This document shows positions 48,939-57,550 of a stretch of 64,000 nucleotides of DNA, piece by piece; the first letter of the stretch is position 1, and every line of letters begins with the position of its first letter. Below the pieces are notes generated by a model. It had not been told where the DNA came from. It ran no database searches and saw only the letters and a list, made by a program, of their open reading frames with translations. Source of the DNA: Pseudoduganella namucuonensis (GTDB lineage: Bacteria > Pseudomonadota > Gammaproteobacteria > Burkholderiales > Burkholderiaceae_D); NCBI RefSeq assembly GCF_900116645.1, contig NZ_FPBO01000004.1, forward strand, positions 274,634-338,633, in the 5' to 3' direction. Position numbers and translations under genes: made by a program.

Positions 48939-49832
48939 CTATTCGCTGAACAACCGCGCCATCACCTGCCGCAGCCAGCGGTTGGAGGCGTCCGCGTGAT
49001 AGCGCTCGTGCCAGTGCTGTTTGACCGAGAACGCCGGCAACGCGACCGGCACCGGCAGCACCCGTATCGCCTCGCTGACGGCGGTGACCACCCCGTAGCG
49101 ATGCGGCACGATGGCGATCAGCTCCGTCTCAGCGACGATGCGCGCCACGCCCAAAAAGCTCGGCAGCCGCAGTTGTATATTCCGCTCCACGCCCTCCCGG
49201 GCCAGCACCTTGTCCACGATCGCGTGGCCGGTGCCGGAAGTGCGCACCACCACATGGCCCTCGCGCCGAAGCGCATCCACGTCCAGCACGTCGTTCACAC
49301 GCGGGTGCCGCCGCGACACCAGGCAGGCGAAGCGCTGGTCGAACAGCTTTTGCTGATAAAACCCGGCTTCCAGGTGCGGCATGAAGCCCACCGCCAGGTC
49401 CACCGTGCCGTCCGCCAGTTCCACCGGGCTGTCCGCCGAAATCTTGGAGATATCGATGCGGATGCCCGGCCCCACGGTTTTGAGGTGGTTCAGCAACTGC
49501 GGCAGCAGCACGATTTCACTGATGTCGGTCATACAGATGCGAAACTCGCGGCGGCTGGCCGCCGGATCGAACACCGGCTGGTCCGCCAGCGCGTGCTGCA
49601 AGGCCTGGATCGACAGGCGGACGTCGCCGATGGCGCCTTGCGCGCGCGGCGTCGGCTCCATGCCCTTGGCGGTGCGGCTGAACAGGCGGTCGTTGAAGTG
49701 CTCGCGCAGTTTCGCCAGCCCGATGCTGACCGTCGATTGCGGCAGCTCAAGATTCGCCGCCGCGCGCGTGACGTTGCGGGTCTTGTAGATCTCGTCGAAG
49801 ATCAGCAGTAGTTCAAGGTCGAAACGGGCCAT
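48939..49832 (-). CDS. LysR-family regulator of the 3-hydroxybenzoate operon
   Basis: 297-aa LTTR. DNA-binding part MARFDLELLLIFDEIYKTRNVTRAAANLELPQSTVSIGLAKLREHF, effector domain from about residue 90 (FRICMTDISEIVLLPQLLNHLKTVGPGIRIDI), a form typical of activators of aromatic pathways (DntR/NagR/NahR group). It is divergent from the 3-hydroxybenzoate 6-monooxygenase gene over 107 bp that contain a GATTG-TAG-CAATC site. It probably activates the operon in response to 3-hydroxybenzoate or gentisate. Confidence 0.92.
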   Translation of the reverse strand: MARFDLELLLIFDEIYKTRNVTRAAANLELPQSTVSIGLAKLREHFNDRLFSRTAKGMEPTPRAQGAIGDVRLSIQALQHALADQPVFDPAASRREFRICMTDISEIVLLPQLLNHLKTVGPGIRIDISKISADSPVELADGTVDLAVGFMPHLEAGFYQQKLFDQRFACLVSRRHPRVNDVLDVDALRREGHVVVRTSGTGHAIVDKVLAREGVERNIQLRLPSFLGVARIVAETELIAIVPHRYGVVTAVSEAIRVLPVPVALPAFSVKQHWHERYHADASNRWLRQVMARLFSE

Positions 49833-49855
49833 GGCGCACCATTATTTAAAAACAT

Positions 49856-49868
49856 GATTGTAGCAATC
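49856..49868. promoter_or_regulatory. LysR-type operator of the gentisate operon
   Basis: GATTG-TAG-CAATC is a perfect inverted repeat of the T-N11-A class, 24 bp from the regulator start and about 70 bp from the first operon gene, the usual place for the LysR recognition site. Confidence 0.65.
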
Positions 49869-49939
49869 TCATTCCATCCATTTCGGAAATAAAGCAAATC
49901 GCGCAGACTGGCTCCACCTGAAATTCACATGGAGACGAA

Positions 49940-51142
49940 ATGAAACCCCTGGAGAGCAAGCGCCCGTCGGTGCTGATCGCCGGCGGCGGCATAGGCGGGA
50001 TGGCCGCCGCGCTGTCATTGTCGCGCCTGGGCATGCCGGTCACGGTGCTCGAACAGGCCTCCGCGCTGGGCGAGATCGGCGCCGGGCTGCAGCTGGGGCC
50101 GAACGCTTTCGCCGCGCTGGACGCGCTGGGCGTCGGCGCCGCCATTCGCGACCGCGCCGTGTTCACCGACCGCCTGGTGATGATGGACGCGGTCGACTGC
50201 GCGGAAGTCGGCACGTTTGAAGTGGGACAGGCGTTCCGCGAGCGCTTTGGCAATCCCTATGCCGTGATCCACCGCGCCGACATTCACACCGCCATCCTGG
50301 AACAAGTCCGCCACACGCCGCATATCGAACTGGTGACCTCTTGCCGGATCGCCGCCATCCGCCAGGACGGCCATGGCGTCCATGTGACGGACGCGAACGG
50401 CCGCGCGTTCAGCGCCGATTACCTGATCGGATGCGATGGCGTGAAATCCGTGGCGCGCGAGCAGATCGTCGGCGACGGCGTGCGCGTGTCCGGCCATGTG
50501 GTCTATCGCGCCGTGGTGCCGACCGAGGTGATGCCGGAGGAGCTGCGCTGGAACGCCCCTGTCGTGTGGGCCGGTCCCAATTGCCACCTGGTGCACTACC
50601 CGCTGCGCAGCGGCGACCAGTACAACCTGGTCGTCACCTTCCACAGCCGCGACCCGGAGGTATGGGACGTGCGCGATGGCAGCAAGGAGGAGGTGCTTTC
50701 CTACTTCACCGGTATCGCCGAGCTGCCGCGCAAGCTGCTGGAAACGCCGTCGAGCTGGCGCCGCTGGAGCACGGCGGACCGCGATCCGGTGGCCAACTGG
50801 ACCCGGGGGCGCATGACGCTGCTGGGCGACGCGGCCCACCCCATGCTGCAATACATGGCCCAGGGCGCCTGCATGGCGCTGGAGGATGCCGTGACGCTGG
50901 GCGCGGCCATCCGCCACCGCCAGTACGACATGGACGCGGCCTTCGCGCTGTATCAAAAGTCCCGTATTCCCCGCACCGCCCGGGTGGTGCTGTCGGCCCG
51001 CGAAATGGGACGCCTGTACCACGCCGCCGGCGTCGAGCGCCTGGTGCGCAACGACCTTTGGAAGGGACGCAAGGCCGAGGGTTTCTACGACGCGCTGCAA
51101 TGGCTGTACGGCTGGACCGCCGACAACTGCCTCGCCACATGA
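49940..51142 (+). CDS. 3-hydroxybenzoate 6-monooxygenase
   Basis: 400-aa class A flavoprotein monooxygenase. FAD-binding GxGxxG in [29 protein letters not shown] (residues 11-39), the DG motif as [13 protein letters not shown] (about residue 166) and the GD motif as [27 protein letters not shown] (about residue 290). The [14 protein letters not shown] block is specific to 3-hydroxybenzoate 6-hydroxylases and salicylate hydroxylases. Gene order with gentisate dioxygenase favours the former. It converts 3-hydroxybenzoate to gentisate with NADH and O2. First gene of the operon. Confidence 0.9.
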   Translation: MKPLESKRPSVLIAGGGIGGMAAALSLSRLGMPVTVLEQASALGEIGAGLQLGPNAFAALDALGVGAAIRDRAVFTDRLVMMDAVDCAEVGTFEVGQAFRERFGNPYAVIHRADIHTAILEQVRHTPHIELVTSCRIAAIRQDGHGVHVTDANGRAFSADYLIGCDGVKSVAREQIVGDGVRVSGHVVYRAVVPTEVMPEELRWNAPVVWAGPNCHLVHYPLRSGDQYNLVVTFHSRDPEVWDVRDGSKEEVLSYFTGIAELPRKLLETPSSWRRWSTADRDPVANWTRGRMTLLGDAAHPMLQYMAQGACMALEDAVTLGAAIRHRQYDMDAAFALYQKSRIPRTARVVLSAREMGRLYHAAGVERLVRNDLWKGRKAEGFYDALQWLYGWTADNCLAT

Positions 51143-51156
51143 CCAGGGAGACCGAT

Positions 51157-52215
51157 ATGAACACCAAGCTGCTTGAGGCCCGCCGCGACCTGTACAAAAG
51201 CATGCAAGAGCAGTGTCTGGCCCCGCTGTGGGAGTCGCTGCACAACCTGGTGCCAAAACAGCCGGCGCCACCTTATGCCGCCGCTCTGTGGCGCTACCAG
51301 GACATCCTGCCCCACCTGCTGCGCGCGGGCGAACTGATCACGGCCGAGGAGGCCGTGCGCCGCGTGCTGGTGCTGGAAAATCCCGCCATGCCGGGCCGTT
51401 CATCGATCACCCAGTCGCTGTACGCCGGTCTGCAACTGATCCTGCCCGGCGAAGTGGCGCCTGCGCACCGGCACACGCAATCGGCGCTGCGTTTCATCGT
51501 CAGCGGCAAAGGCGCCTACACGGCGGTCAATGGCGAGCGCACCACCATGCACCCGGGCGACTTCGTCCTGACCCCGTCGTGGAACTGGCACGACCATGGC
51601 AATCCCGGCGTCGACGGCGTGGCCGAACCGGTGGTGTGGCTCGATGGGCTAGACATTCCCATGGTGCGTTTCTTCGACGCCGGCTTTGCCGAGAACGGCG
51701 ACCAGGCCAGCCAAAGCGTGGTCCGCCCGGAAGGCCACAGCTTCGCCGCCTACGGCAACAACATGGCGCCGGTCCGCACGGTGCACAAGGAGCGCAAGGA
51801 GCTCGGCTCGCCCGTGTTCAGCTATCCGTATGCCCGCAGCCGCGAAGCGCTGCATACGCTGGCGCGCAACGAAGACATCGACGCATGGCATGGCGTGAAG
51901 CTGCGCTTCATCAACCCGCAAACCGGCGGCGCGCCGATGCCGACCATCGGCGCCTGCATGCAGCTGCTGCCCAAGGGCTTTTCCGGCCTGCGCCACCGCG
52001 GCACCGACGGCACGGTGTACAGCGTGGTCGAAGGCCATGGCAGCGCCACCATCGGCGGCCAGCGTTTCGCGTTTGCGCCACGCGACACCTTTGTCGTCCC
52101 GTCCTGGGCCACCGTGTCGTTCGACGCGCCGGAAGACGTGGTGCTGTTCTCGTTCTCCGACCGTCCCGTGCTGGAAGCCATGGGGCTGCTGCGCGAGGAA
52201 TTCCTGCCCGATTAA
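51157..52215 (+). CDS. gentisate 1,2-dioxygenase
   Basis: 352-aa bicupin of normal length. Iron ligands: the His pair in [14 protein letters not shown] (about residues 106-108) and a third His in the following strand (NWHDHGNP). The second cupin domain has [22 protein letters not shown]. It opens gentisate between C1 and C2 to maleylpyruvate. It lies 14 bp after the monooxygenase gene, with AGGGAG upstream. Confidence 0.95.
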   Translation: MNTKLLEARRDLYKSMQEQCLAPLWESLHNLVPKQPAPPYAAALWRYQDILPHLLRAGELITAEEAVRRVLVLENPAMPGRSSITQSLYAGLQLILPGEVAPAHRHTQSALRFIVSGKGAYTAVNGERTTMHPGDFVLTPSWNWHDHGNPGVDGVAEPVVWLDGLDIPMVRFFDAGFAENGDQASQSVVRPEGHSFAAYGNNMAPVRTVHKERKELGSPVFSYPYARSREALHTLARNEDIDAWHGVKLRFINPQTGGAPMPTIGACMQLLPKGFSGLRHRGTDGTVYSVVEGHGSATIGGQRFAFAPRDTFVVPSWATVSFDAPEDVVLFSFSDRPVLEAMGLLREEFLPD

Positions 52216-52244
52216 CACCACAAACCCACTTGGAGAGACCCACC

Positions 52245-52949
52245 ATGAACTTCATCTTCCCGCCGCAGCCGATAGTCGGCTTGCCCGTCAACGGCGCGCA
52301 TGCCGCCTTCCCGGTGCGCCGCGTCTATTGCGTCGGCCGCAACTACGCGGCCCATGCGCGCGAAATGGGATTCGATCCCGAGCGCGAGCCACCCTTCTTC
52401 TTCTGCAAGCCGAACGACGCGCAATCCATCGTTCCCGTTGCGGCTGGGGCCACGGTGGAACTGCCCTACCCTTCCCGCACTGAAAACTACCACCACGAGA
52501 TCGAGCTGGTGGTGGCGATCGGCAAAGGCGGGGCCGACATCGCGGTGGAGGACGCCGCGCAACACATCTTCGGCTATGCCGTCGGCCTGGACATGACGCG
52601 CCGCGATCTGCAAATGCGCATGCGCGAACAGGGCCGCCCGTGGGAAATCGGCAAGGCGTTCGACTTCTCCGCGCCCATCGGTCCGATCACGCGGCTGGCC
52701 GACAGCGGCGAGATCAACAGCGGGGCGATCGTGCTGACCGTGGACGGCAATCCGGTGCAAGGCAGCGACCTGAGCCACCTGATCTGGAGCGTCAGCGAGA
52801 CCATCGCGCAGTTGTCCACGCTGTTCGCGCTGCAGCCGGGGGACCTGATCATGACCGGCACGCCCGAGGGCGTGGGCGCCGTGGTCCGGGGCGACACGAT
52901 GGTCGCGCACATCGATGGCCTGACGCCGATCACCGTCAACGTCGTGTAA
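52245..52949 (+). CDS. fumarylpyruvate hydrolase (FAH family)
   Basis: 234-aa FAH-fold hydrolase. VYCVGRNYAAHAREMGFDPEREPPFFFCKPNDA is the NagK-type N-terminus; metal ligands are the Glu residues in YHHEIELVVAIGK and the Asp in VGLDMTRRDLQM; GDLIMTGTPEGVGAVVRGD is the family C-terminal signature. It hydrolyses fumarylpyruvate to fumarate and pyruvate. It follows gentisate dioxygenase by 29 bp. Because the isomerase next to it is only a stump, this enzyme may instead have to act on maleylpyruvate, or an isomerase is encoded elsewhere. Confidence 0.92.
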   Translation: MNFIFPPQPIVGLPVNGAHAAFPVRRVYCVGRNYAAHAREMGFDPEREPPFFFCKPNDAQSIVPVAAGATVELPYPSRTENYHHEIELVVAIGKGGADIAVEDAAQHIFGYAVGLDMTRRDLQMRMREQGRPWEIGKAFDFSAPIGPITRLADSGEINSGAIVLTVDGNPVQGSDLSHLIWSVSETIAQLSTLFALQPGDLIMTGTPEGVGAVVRGDTMVAHIDGLTPITVNVV

Positions 52950-52961
52950 GCGCCCGGCGCG

Positions 52962-53027
52962 ATGAAACCGCACACCTGTTACCGCGGCTCCGCGTCCCAC
53001 CGTGTGCGCATCGCGCTCAAGCTCTAG
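52962..53027 (+). pseudogene. truncated maleylpyruvate isomerase (zeta-class GST stump)
   Basis: 21 codons ending at TAG: MKPHTCYRGSASHRVRIAL followed by KL. YRGSASHRVRIALKL is the N-terminal glutathione-binding motif of zeta-class GST isomerases (usual form YxRSSASYRVRIALNLK). The remaining about 190 codons are absent; PQQ-enzyme sequence on the opposite strand begins 47 bp later. Its position, 12 bp after fumarylpyruvate hydrolase, is where nagL lies in complete gentisate operons, so a deletion removed the gene body. Confidence 0.8.
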
Positions 53028-53073
53028 CCCGCCACCGTATCGACCCGGCCGGCGCCATCGAGTCAGGATGTGT

Positions 53074-54789
53074 TCACCGCGCGGCTTCGGCCCGGGCCGG
53101 CGCGACGCGCCAGATTTCGCCGGTCACGTCGTCGACCACCAGCAGCGAACCGTCGTCCTGCACCGCCACCGAGGACGGCCGGCCCCACACCTCGCGGTCG
53201 CTGACCACGAAGCCGGTCGCGAAGTCCTGGTAGGAACCGGTCGGCACGCCGTTCTTCATGAACACGCGCACCACCTTGGAGCCGGTGCGGGTGGCGCGGT
53301 TCCAGGAACCGTGCAGCGCCAGGAACATGTCGCCGTGGTACTCCGCCGGGAAGCGGCTGCCGGCGCCGGGGCCGGGGCCGGCCTCGTACACCACCATGCC
53401 CAGCGGCGCGGAATGGGCCGTCACCAGCAGGTCGGGCTGGCGGACCTTGTCCCTCAGGTCCGGGCGCACGCCCTGCAGGCGCGGCTCCTCGTTGGCGCCG
53501 ATGTAGTACCACGGCCAACCGAAAAAGGCGCCGCGCGGTACGCGGGTCAGGTAGTCGGGCGGCAGGTTGTCGCCCAACAAGTCGCGCTCGTTGACGCTGC
53601 AGAACAGGTCGCCGGTGCCGGGGTGGCGATACATGCCCACGCAGTTGCGTAAGCCGGTGGCATGGGTGCGGCGGTTGCCGCCGTCCGGATCGAAGCTGAG
53701 GACCACGCCGCGGTCGGTCTCGTCGCCCCAGGCGCCGCCCAGCCCGTGCTTCGCCTCCCAGTCCGCCAGCGGTTCCGCCGGGCGCGGGCCAATCTGCTCG
53801 CCGATATTGGACGCCGAGCCGATCGACACGTGCATGGTCTTGCCGTCGGCCGAGAACACGAGCGTGCGGGTGGTGTGCGAACCCGGCGCGGCGACCAGCG
53901 ACGGCACCACGACTTCCGGCTCGGCGCCGGCCACCAGGTCGCCGTTCTTGTACGGGAAGCGCACGATGGAATTGACGTAGGCGACGTACAGGTATCGCGG
54001 GTTTGGCCCGACCGGCCAGAACGCGAAGCCGAACGGACGATTCAGGCCGGAGGCGAACACGCTGACCGTGTCCGCCCGCTCGCCCGTCGAGGAACGGAAC
54101 ACCTTGATCAGCCGCTTCGACATCGACGACATGAAAAGGTCGCCGTTGGGGGCCTTGACCAGCAGCCGCCCCTTGTCCGGATCGGTCGCCCACAGGTTCA
54201 CCTTGAAACCGGCCGGCACGGCGGGCACGGCGTCCCTCGGGCGCGGCACCGTCCGCGGACTGTTGCCCGCGCTGGGCGTGGCGAACGGCGCCGCAAGCCG
54301 GTCCGCGCGCACCTCGTGGACGCGCCCTGGCCGGTCCGCGCTCCAGTGCTCGCCGCCGGCCGCCGCCGGCGCGGGGGGCGGGATGGCGGCTGCGGGCGCC
54401 GCCGCCTGACCCTCGAACGTCTTCAGGTGGGCGATCAGCGCCGCGCGCTCGGCCGGATCCGGCACGCTCACGGGCATCGTGGTGCCGGGCGTATGGGCGG
54501 CCGGATCGAGCAGAAACCGATCGAGCTCGCTTTCACTCCAGTTGCGTCCACCGCCCCCGGCGGAGGCCAGCGCCGCCGAATAGCCGTAGCCCGGGGCGCC
54601 GGCGATGCGCCGGCCCAGCAGCTTGAACAAACCCGGCCCGGCGAGCGGCTGAAGGTCCGGCGTCACGCTGTGGCACATCGCGCAGTTGGCGGCGAACAGC
54701 CGGGCGCCATCGGGCGGCGCCGCGTCGGCGGCGAGCGGGAGTGTGACTATGGCGAACGAGAGCAGCAGACGTGAGCGGTGGTTTTTCAT
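53074..54789 (-). CDS. cytochrome c - sorbosone-dehydrogenase-like beta-propeller fusion
   Basis: 571-aa exported protein: signal peptide MKNHRSRLLLSFAIVTLPLAADA, then a cytochrome c domain (residues 26-125) with heme motif CAMCH (Cys36, Cys39, His40) and probable axial Met in PGTTMPV, an Ala/Pro linker, then a PQQ-type glucose/sorbosone dehydrogenase propeller (about residues 190-565) including RPFGFAFWPVG, HTTRTLVFSADGKTMHVSIGS and GMVVYEAGPGPGAG...FHGD-type loops. It would oxidise an aldose or sorbosone in the periplasm and pass electrons to its own heme. No PQQ synthesis genes are in the window. It stands alone on its strand. Confidence 0.85.
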   Translation of the reverse strand: MKNHRSRLLLSFAIVTLPLAADAAPPDGARLFAANCAMCHSVTPDLQPLAGPGLFKLLGRRIAGAPGYGYSAALASAGGGGRNWSESELDRFLLDPAAHTPGTTMPVSVPDPAERAALIAHLKTFEGQAAAPAAAIPPPAPAAAGGEHWSADRPGRVHEVRADRLAAPFATPSAGNSPRTVPRPRDAVPAVPAGFKVNLWATDPDKGRLLVKAPNGDLFMSSMSKRLIKVFRSSTGERADTVSVFASGLNRPFGFAFWPVGPNPRYLYVAYVNSIVRFPYKNGDLVAGAEPEVVVPSLVAAPGSHTTRTLVFSADGKTMHVSIGSASNIGEQIGPRPAEPLADWEAKHGLGGAWGDETDRGVVLSFDPDGGNRRTHATGLRNCVGMYRHPGTGDLFCSVNERDLLGDNLPPDYLTRVPRGAFFGWPWYYIGANEEPRLQGVRPDLRDKVRQPDLLVTAHSAPLGMVVYEAGPGPGAGSRFPAEYHGDMFLALHGSWNRATRTGSKVVRVFMKNGVPTGSYQDFATGFVVSDREVWGRPSSVAVQDDGSLLVVDDVTGEIWRVAPARAEAAR

Positions 54790-54994
54790 GGCGGGCGCGC
54801 TTTGATGATCAGGGGATTATCCCTGAAACGGCGCCGCCGCCGGATCACAAAGCTGATTGTTTGCGATGCGGCCGGCGCCGGGCCAGCACACCGGCGCGCA
54901 GGCCGGCGAGCAGCACCAATTCCTGGGGCGTCGCGCGCGCAAAGTCCCAACAATCAACATGTTGAGCAATGCGGGCGGCCGCGTATCGCGCGCG

Positions 54995-56101
54995 TCAGGG
55001 GCCGAGCCGCACGGCGCCGGTCTTCACGTCGATCGACCACTCCGTGGGCCGGGGGAGCCAGAGCCGGCCGTCGCCGATCTCCATGGGCATCCACAGGTAG
55101 CGGCTGTCCCACTGGGCGGTGGGCCGCCACTGGTCGCCCATGAAGATGACGGTCGTCCGCTCGGTGCCGGCGACCTTCAACAGCAGCGTGGATTGGGCGC
55201 CGTAGGTCTTGGTCTCGGGCGGGGCGATGTCCTTGAATCCGCTCCACGGTCCTTTGAGGTCTTTCGCGGTGGCGTACTGGTTCGGGTTCGGCGCCCAGCC
55301 GGTGAGCGCCGAGCCGAGCAGGTAATACAGGCCGTCGTGGCGCACCAGCGCGCCGCCCTCGATGGGGGCCCCGATGAAGGCGGTGCGCTCGGCGACGTCG
55401 AGATAGTCGTCCGACAGTTTGGCGATGAAGAAGCCCTTGGTCGGCCGGCTTTCGAAGATCAGGTAGGCGCTGCCGTCGTCGTCGACGAACTGGCCGATGT
55501 CGCGGCTTTCCTGCCCGAGCGGACGGAAGGAGCGGAGATAGGTGTAGGGCCCGGCGACGTTGTCGGCCACGGCCACGCCCACCCTGGCCAGCTGGTAGGC
55601 CATGCGGGGGTTGGTCTCGTTCGGATCGAGCGGCCCGTCGATGTGCATGTACATGACGAACTTGCCGGTCTTGGCGTTGTGGAAGACCTTGGGCCGCTCG
55701 AGCACCCAGTTGGCGCCGATGCCCCCGGGCGGCCCCATGTCGACCGGAAGGCCGCGGAAGGTCCAGTTCACCAGGTCGGTGGACGAATAGCAGGAAACAT
55801 AGCGCCTGCCGGGCACGGCGTCCTTGGGGCGGTATTCGCCGAACCAGTACCACGTGTCGCCCAGCTTGAGGATGCCGCCACCGTGCGCGTTGATATGCTC
55901 GCCGCGGTCGTCGCGCCAGAGCTCGCCGGGCCGGATGGCCGGCGCCGCGACGCGGGCCTGGGCCTGGGCCTGGGCCTGGGCCTGGGCCTGGGCCTGGGCC
56001 TGGGCCTGGGCCTGGGCCTGGGCTTGGGCTTGGGCCTGGGCCGACAGCAGCGCCACGCACAGCAGCGCGGCCTTCGCGCACGTCGAGATCCTTGATTTCA
56101 T
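54995..56101 (-). CDS. exported GH43-like glycosidase (subfamily 24/34-type) with Ala-Gln repeat after the signal peptide
   Basis: 368-aa protein. The leader MKSRISTCAKAALLCVALLS runs into about fifteen Ala-Gln pairs (residues 21-50), then a five-bladed propeller: EHINAHGGGILKLGDTWYWFGEYR, FVDDDGSAYLIFESRPTKGFF and IEGGALVRHDGLYYLLGSALTGW. These are motifs of the GH43 branch that includes exo-beta-1,3-galactanases, where the base Asp of ordinary GH43 enzymes is missing. The substrate is probably a galactan or arabinogalactan side chain. The AQ repeat straddles the signal peptidase site and is encoded by a perfect hexanucleotide repeat. It is not clustered with the xylan genes. Confidence 0.82.
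   Translation of the reverse strand: MKSRISTCAKAALLCVALLSAQAQAQAQAQAQAQAQAQAQAQAQAQAQARVAAPAIRPGELWRDDRGEHINAHGGGILKLGDTWYWFGEYRPKDAVPGRRYVSCYSSTDLVNWTFRGLPVDMGPPGGIGANWVLERPKVFHNAKTGKFVMYMHIDGPLDPNETNPRMAYQLARVGVAVADNVAGPYTYLRSFRPLGQESRDIGQFVDDDGSAYLIFESRPTKGFFIAKLSDDYLDVAERTAFIGAPIEGGALVRHDGLYYLLGSALTGWAPNPNQYATAKDLKGPWSGFKDIAPPETKTYGAQSTLLLKVAGTERTTVIFMGDQWRPTAQWDSRYLWMPMEIGDGRLWLPRPTEWSIDVKTGAVRLGP
55957..56040. repeat. 14-unit CCTGGG hexanucleotide tandem repeat
   Basis: Fourteen consecutive CCTGGG units, two of them CTTGGG (56017-56022 and 56023-56028 region), inside the GH43-like gene. Each unit encodes Ala-Gln on the minus strand, so slippage would change the length of the linker by two residues without breaking the frame. 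Confidence 0.95.
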
Positions 56102-56113
56102 GAGCGTCTCCTT

Positions 56114-56470
56114 TTAATAGTGCCGCCAGCGCGCGGCCGTCGATTCAACGCCGGGTGGCCGGACGCCTCCCCCTTGCGCGTGGGAATCCCATACCGGCCC
56201 AGGCGATACTACGGAAATTTCCCGCAGCGCGCCATCCATCTGCGCCAGGGCGGCGCCTGCGCGGCGGATTAACACCTCGCCGGTGCCCGTTGGCGCAAGC
56301 CCGCGCGCCGTGCGCTCGAAAAGCCGGCCGCCCAGTGCCCGCCCCAGGTCGCCGAGCAGCCTGGAGGCCATCCACTTCCTTGCAGCGGTCGGGCAGGTTG
56401 GCGATCAGGCCGATGACCCATTTCAGCTCGAAGCGGGCCAGCGCCACGCGTTCCGGCGTGGGCAGACATA
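56114..56470 (-). pseudogene. frameshifted relic of a LysR-family regulator
   Basis: On the minus strand one frame reads SRLLGDLGRALGGRLFERTARGLAPTGTGEVLIRRAGAALAQMDGALREIS, which is the second half of a LysR helix-turn-helix domain and the linker helix. An adjacent frame upstream holds ARFELKWVIGLIANLPDRC, which may be its start. The recognition-helix region (QPAAS) and the entire effector domain are missing, and no intact start exists. It lies immediately upstream of the GH43-like gene, whose regulator it may once have been. Confidence 0.6.
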
Positions 56471-56622
56471 TATCCCATTGTAGGGTGGGCGCTGCGCGGC
56501 CAACTCGGCTAAGCGGTTCGCACGCGATAAAGACGTGGCTGCGCCACGCACACGAGACAAACGACAACACTGTCCACGTAGTGTATCTGCAACAAGTCCG
56601 CTTATTTTCGTCATTGTGATGA

Positions 56623-57498
56623 TTGGTGATTATTCCTTCGGACTTTATCTATAGTCTGTCTAAACTAGTTCACACCAATCGACAGGCATGTGCTGCGAAA
56701 CGTCGCGGGCAACATGCCCACGACGTCCTGTTCGGGATCGATCCACCCATGCTTGCAATTCTGGACTGGATGATGCCAGGGATCGATGGAATTGATCTTT
56801 GCCGCGCAATTCGCACGAACCGCAAAGACAGCTACACCTATCTCATCATGCTGACTTCGCGCTCCGAAACCGAATTCGCTGTCGAGGCAATGAATGCGGG
56901 CGCCGACGACTTCATCGGCAAACCCTTCCACCCGGGAGAACTCGAGGCGCGTGTCCGTGCCGGAAAGCGCATTTGCGAGCTGGAGCAACTGTTGCGGCAG
57001 AAAGCCATCTACGATGCGCTCACCGGCATCTACAATCGCGGCGCGATTATCGACATCCTCGATAAAGCCGTAGCGCGCCAGCAGCGCGACCACGGGGGGC
57101 TGACCCTGGCTTTCGCGGATCTCGATCATTTCAAGCAAGTCAACGACGTTCACGGCCATACGGCAGGTGATATCGTTCTGCGCGAGGTGGCGCGGCGCAT
57201 GGGCCAGGTGCTCAGACCCTACGATTCCCTGGGCCGGTACGGCGGCGAAGAACTGATGGTTGTCCTGCCTGGCTGCGAGGCGAATAGCGCGCTTGAAATC
57301 GCCGAACGGATCAGGAAAAACGTGTGCGCCGAACCGATCGCGACCGACTTTGGAGCGATTCACGCATCGGTCAGTATCGGCCTCGCCGTGCTAAGCGAGG
57401 GCATGAGATCGACATATGGCGACCTGATCCAACTGGCGGACCGCGCTTTATATGTCGCCAAGAATGAAGGCCGCAATCGCGTTTTCTTGGCAGCGTGA
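56623..57498 (+). pseudogene. 5'-truncated REC-GGDEF diguanylate cyclase response regulator
   Basis: Open frame of 291 codons. The receiver domain starts only at DPPMLAILDWMMPGIDGIDLCRAIR; the first beta strand with the acidic pair and helix 1 are absent, replaced by about 40 unrelated residues. The phospho-acceptor Asp (LDWMMPG) and the switch Thr/Lys (LTSRSE, GKPFHPGE) remain. The GGDEF domain (about residues 125-291) looks intact: active site GRYGGEELMVVLPG and an inhibitory RxxD site (RPYD) five residues before it. The original start codon is not visible and the ATG at 56623 has no ribosome-binding site. If translated from an internal ATG such as 56749 it could still make c-di-GMP. Confidence 0.7.
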
Positions 57499-57521
57499 GC
57501 GGCTAGCCCGCCGATCACGCT
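57492..57521. terminator. bidirectional hairpin terminator candidate
   Basis: AGCGTGA (57492-57498, including the GGDEF stop codon) pairs with TCACGCT (57515-57521), with an inner GCGG/CCGC extension, followed by TTTC. It lies between two convergent signalling genes. The T-tract is short. Confidence 0.5.
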
Positions 57522-57550
57522 TTCAATACGTCGATGGAGCGCGATCGTTT

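Noticed and set aside
55957..56040. Repeat array considered as CRISPR or minisatellite origin
   Set aside because: Units are 6 bp, contiguous and in frame within a coding sequence; there are no spacers.
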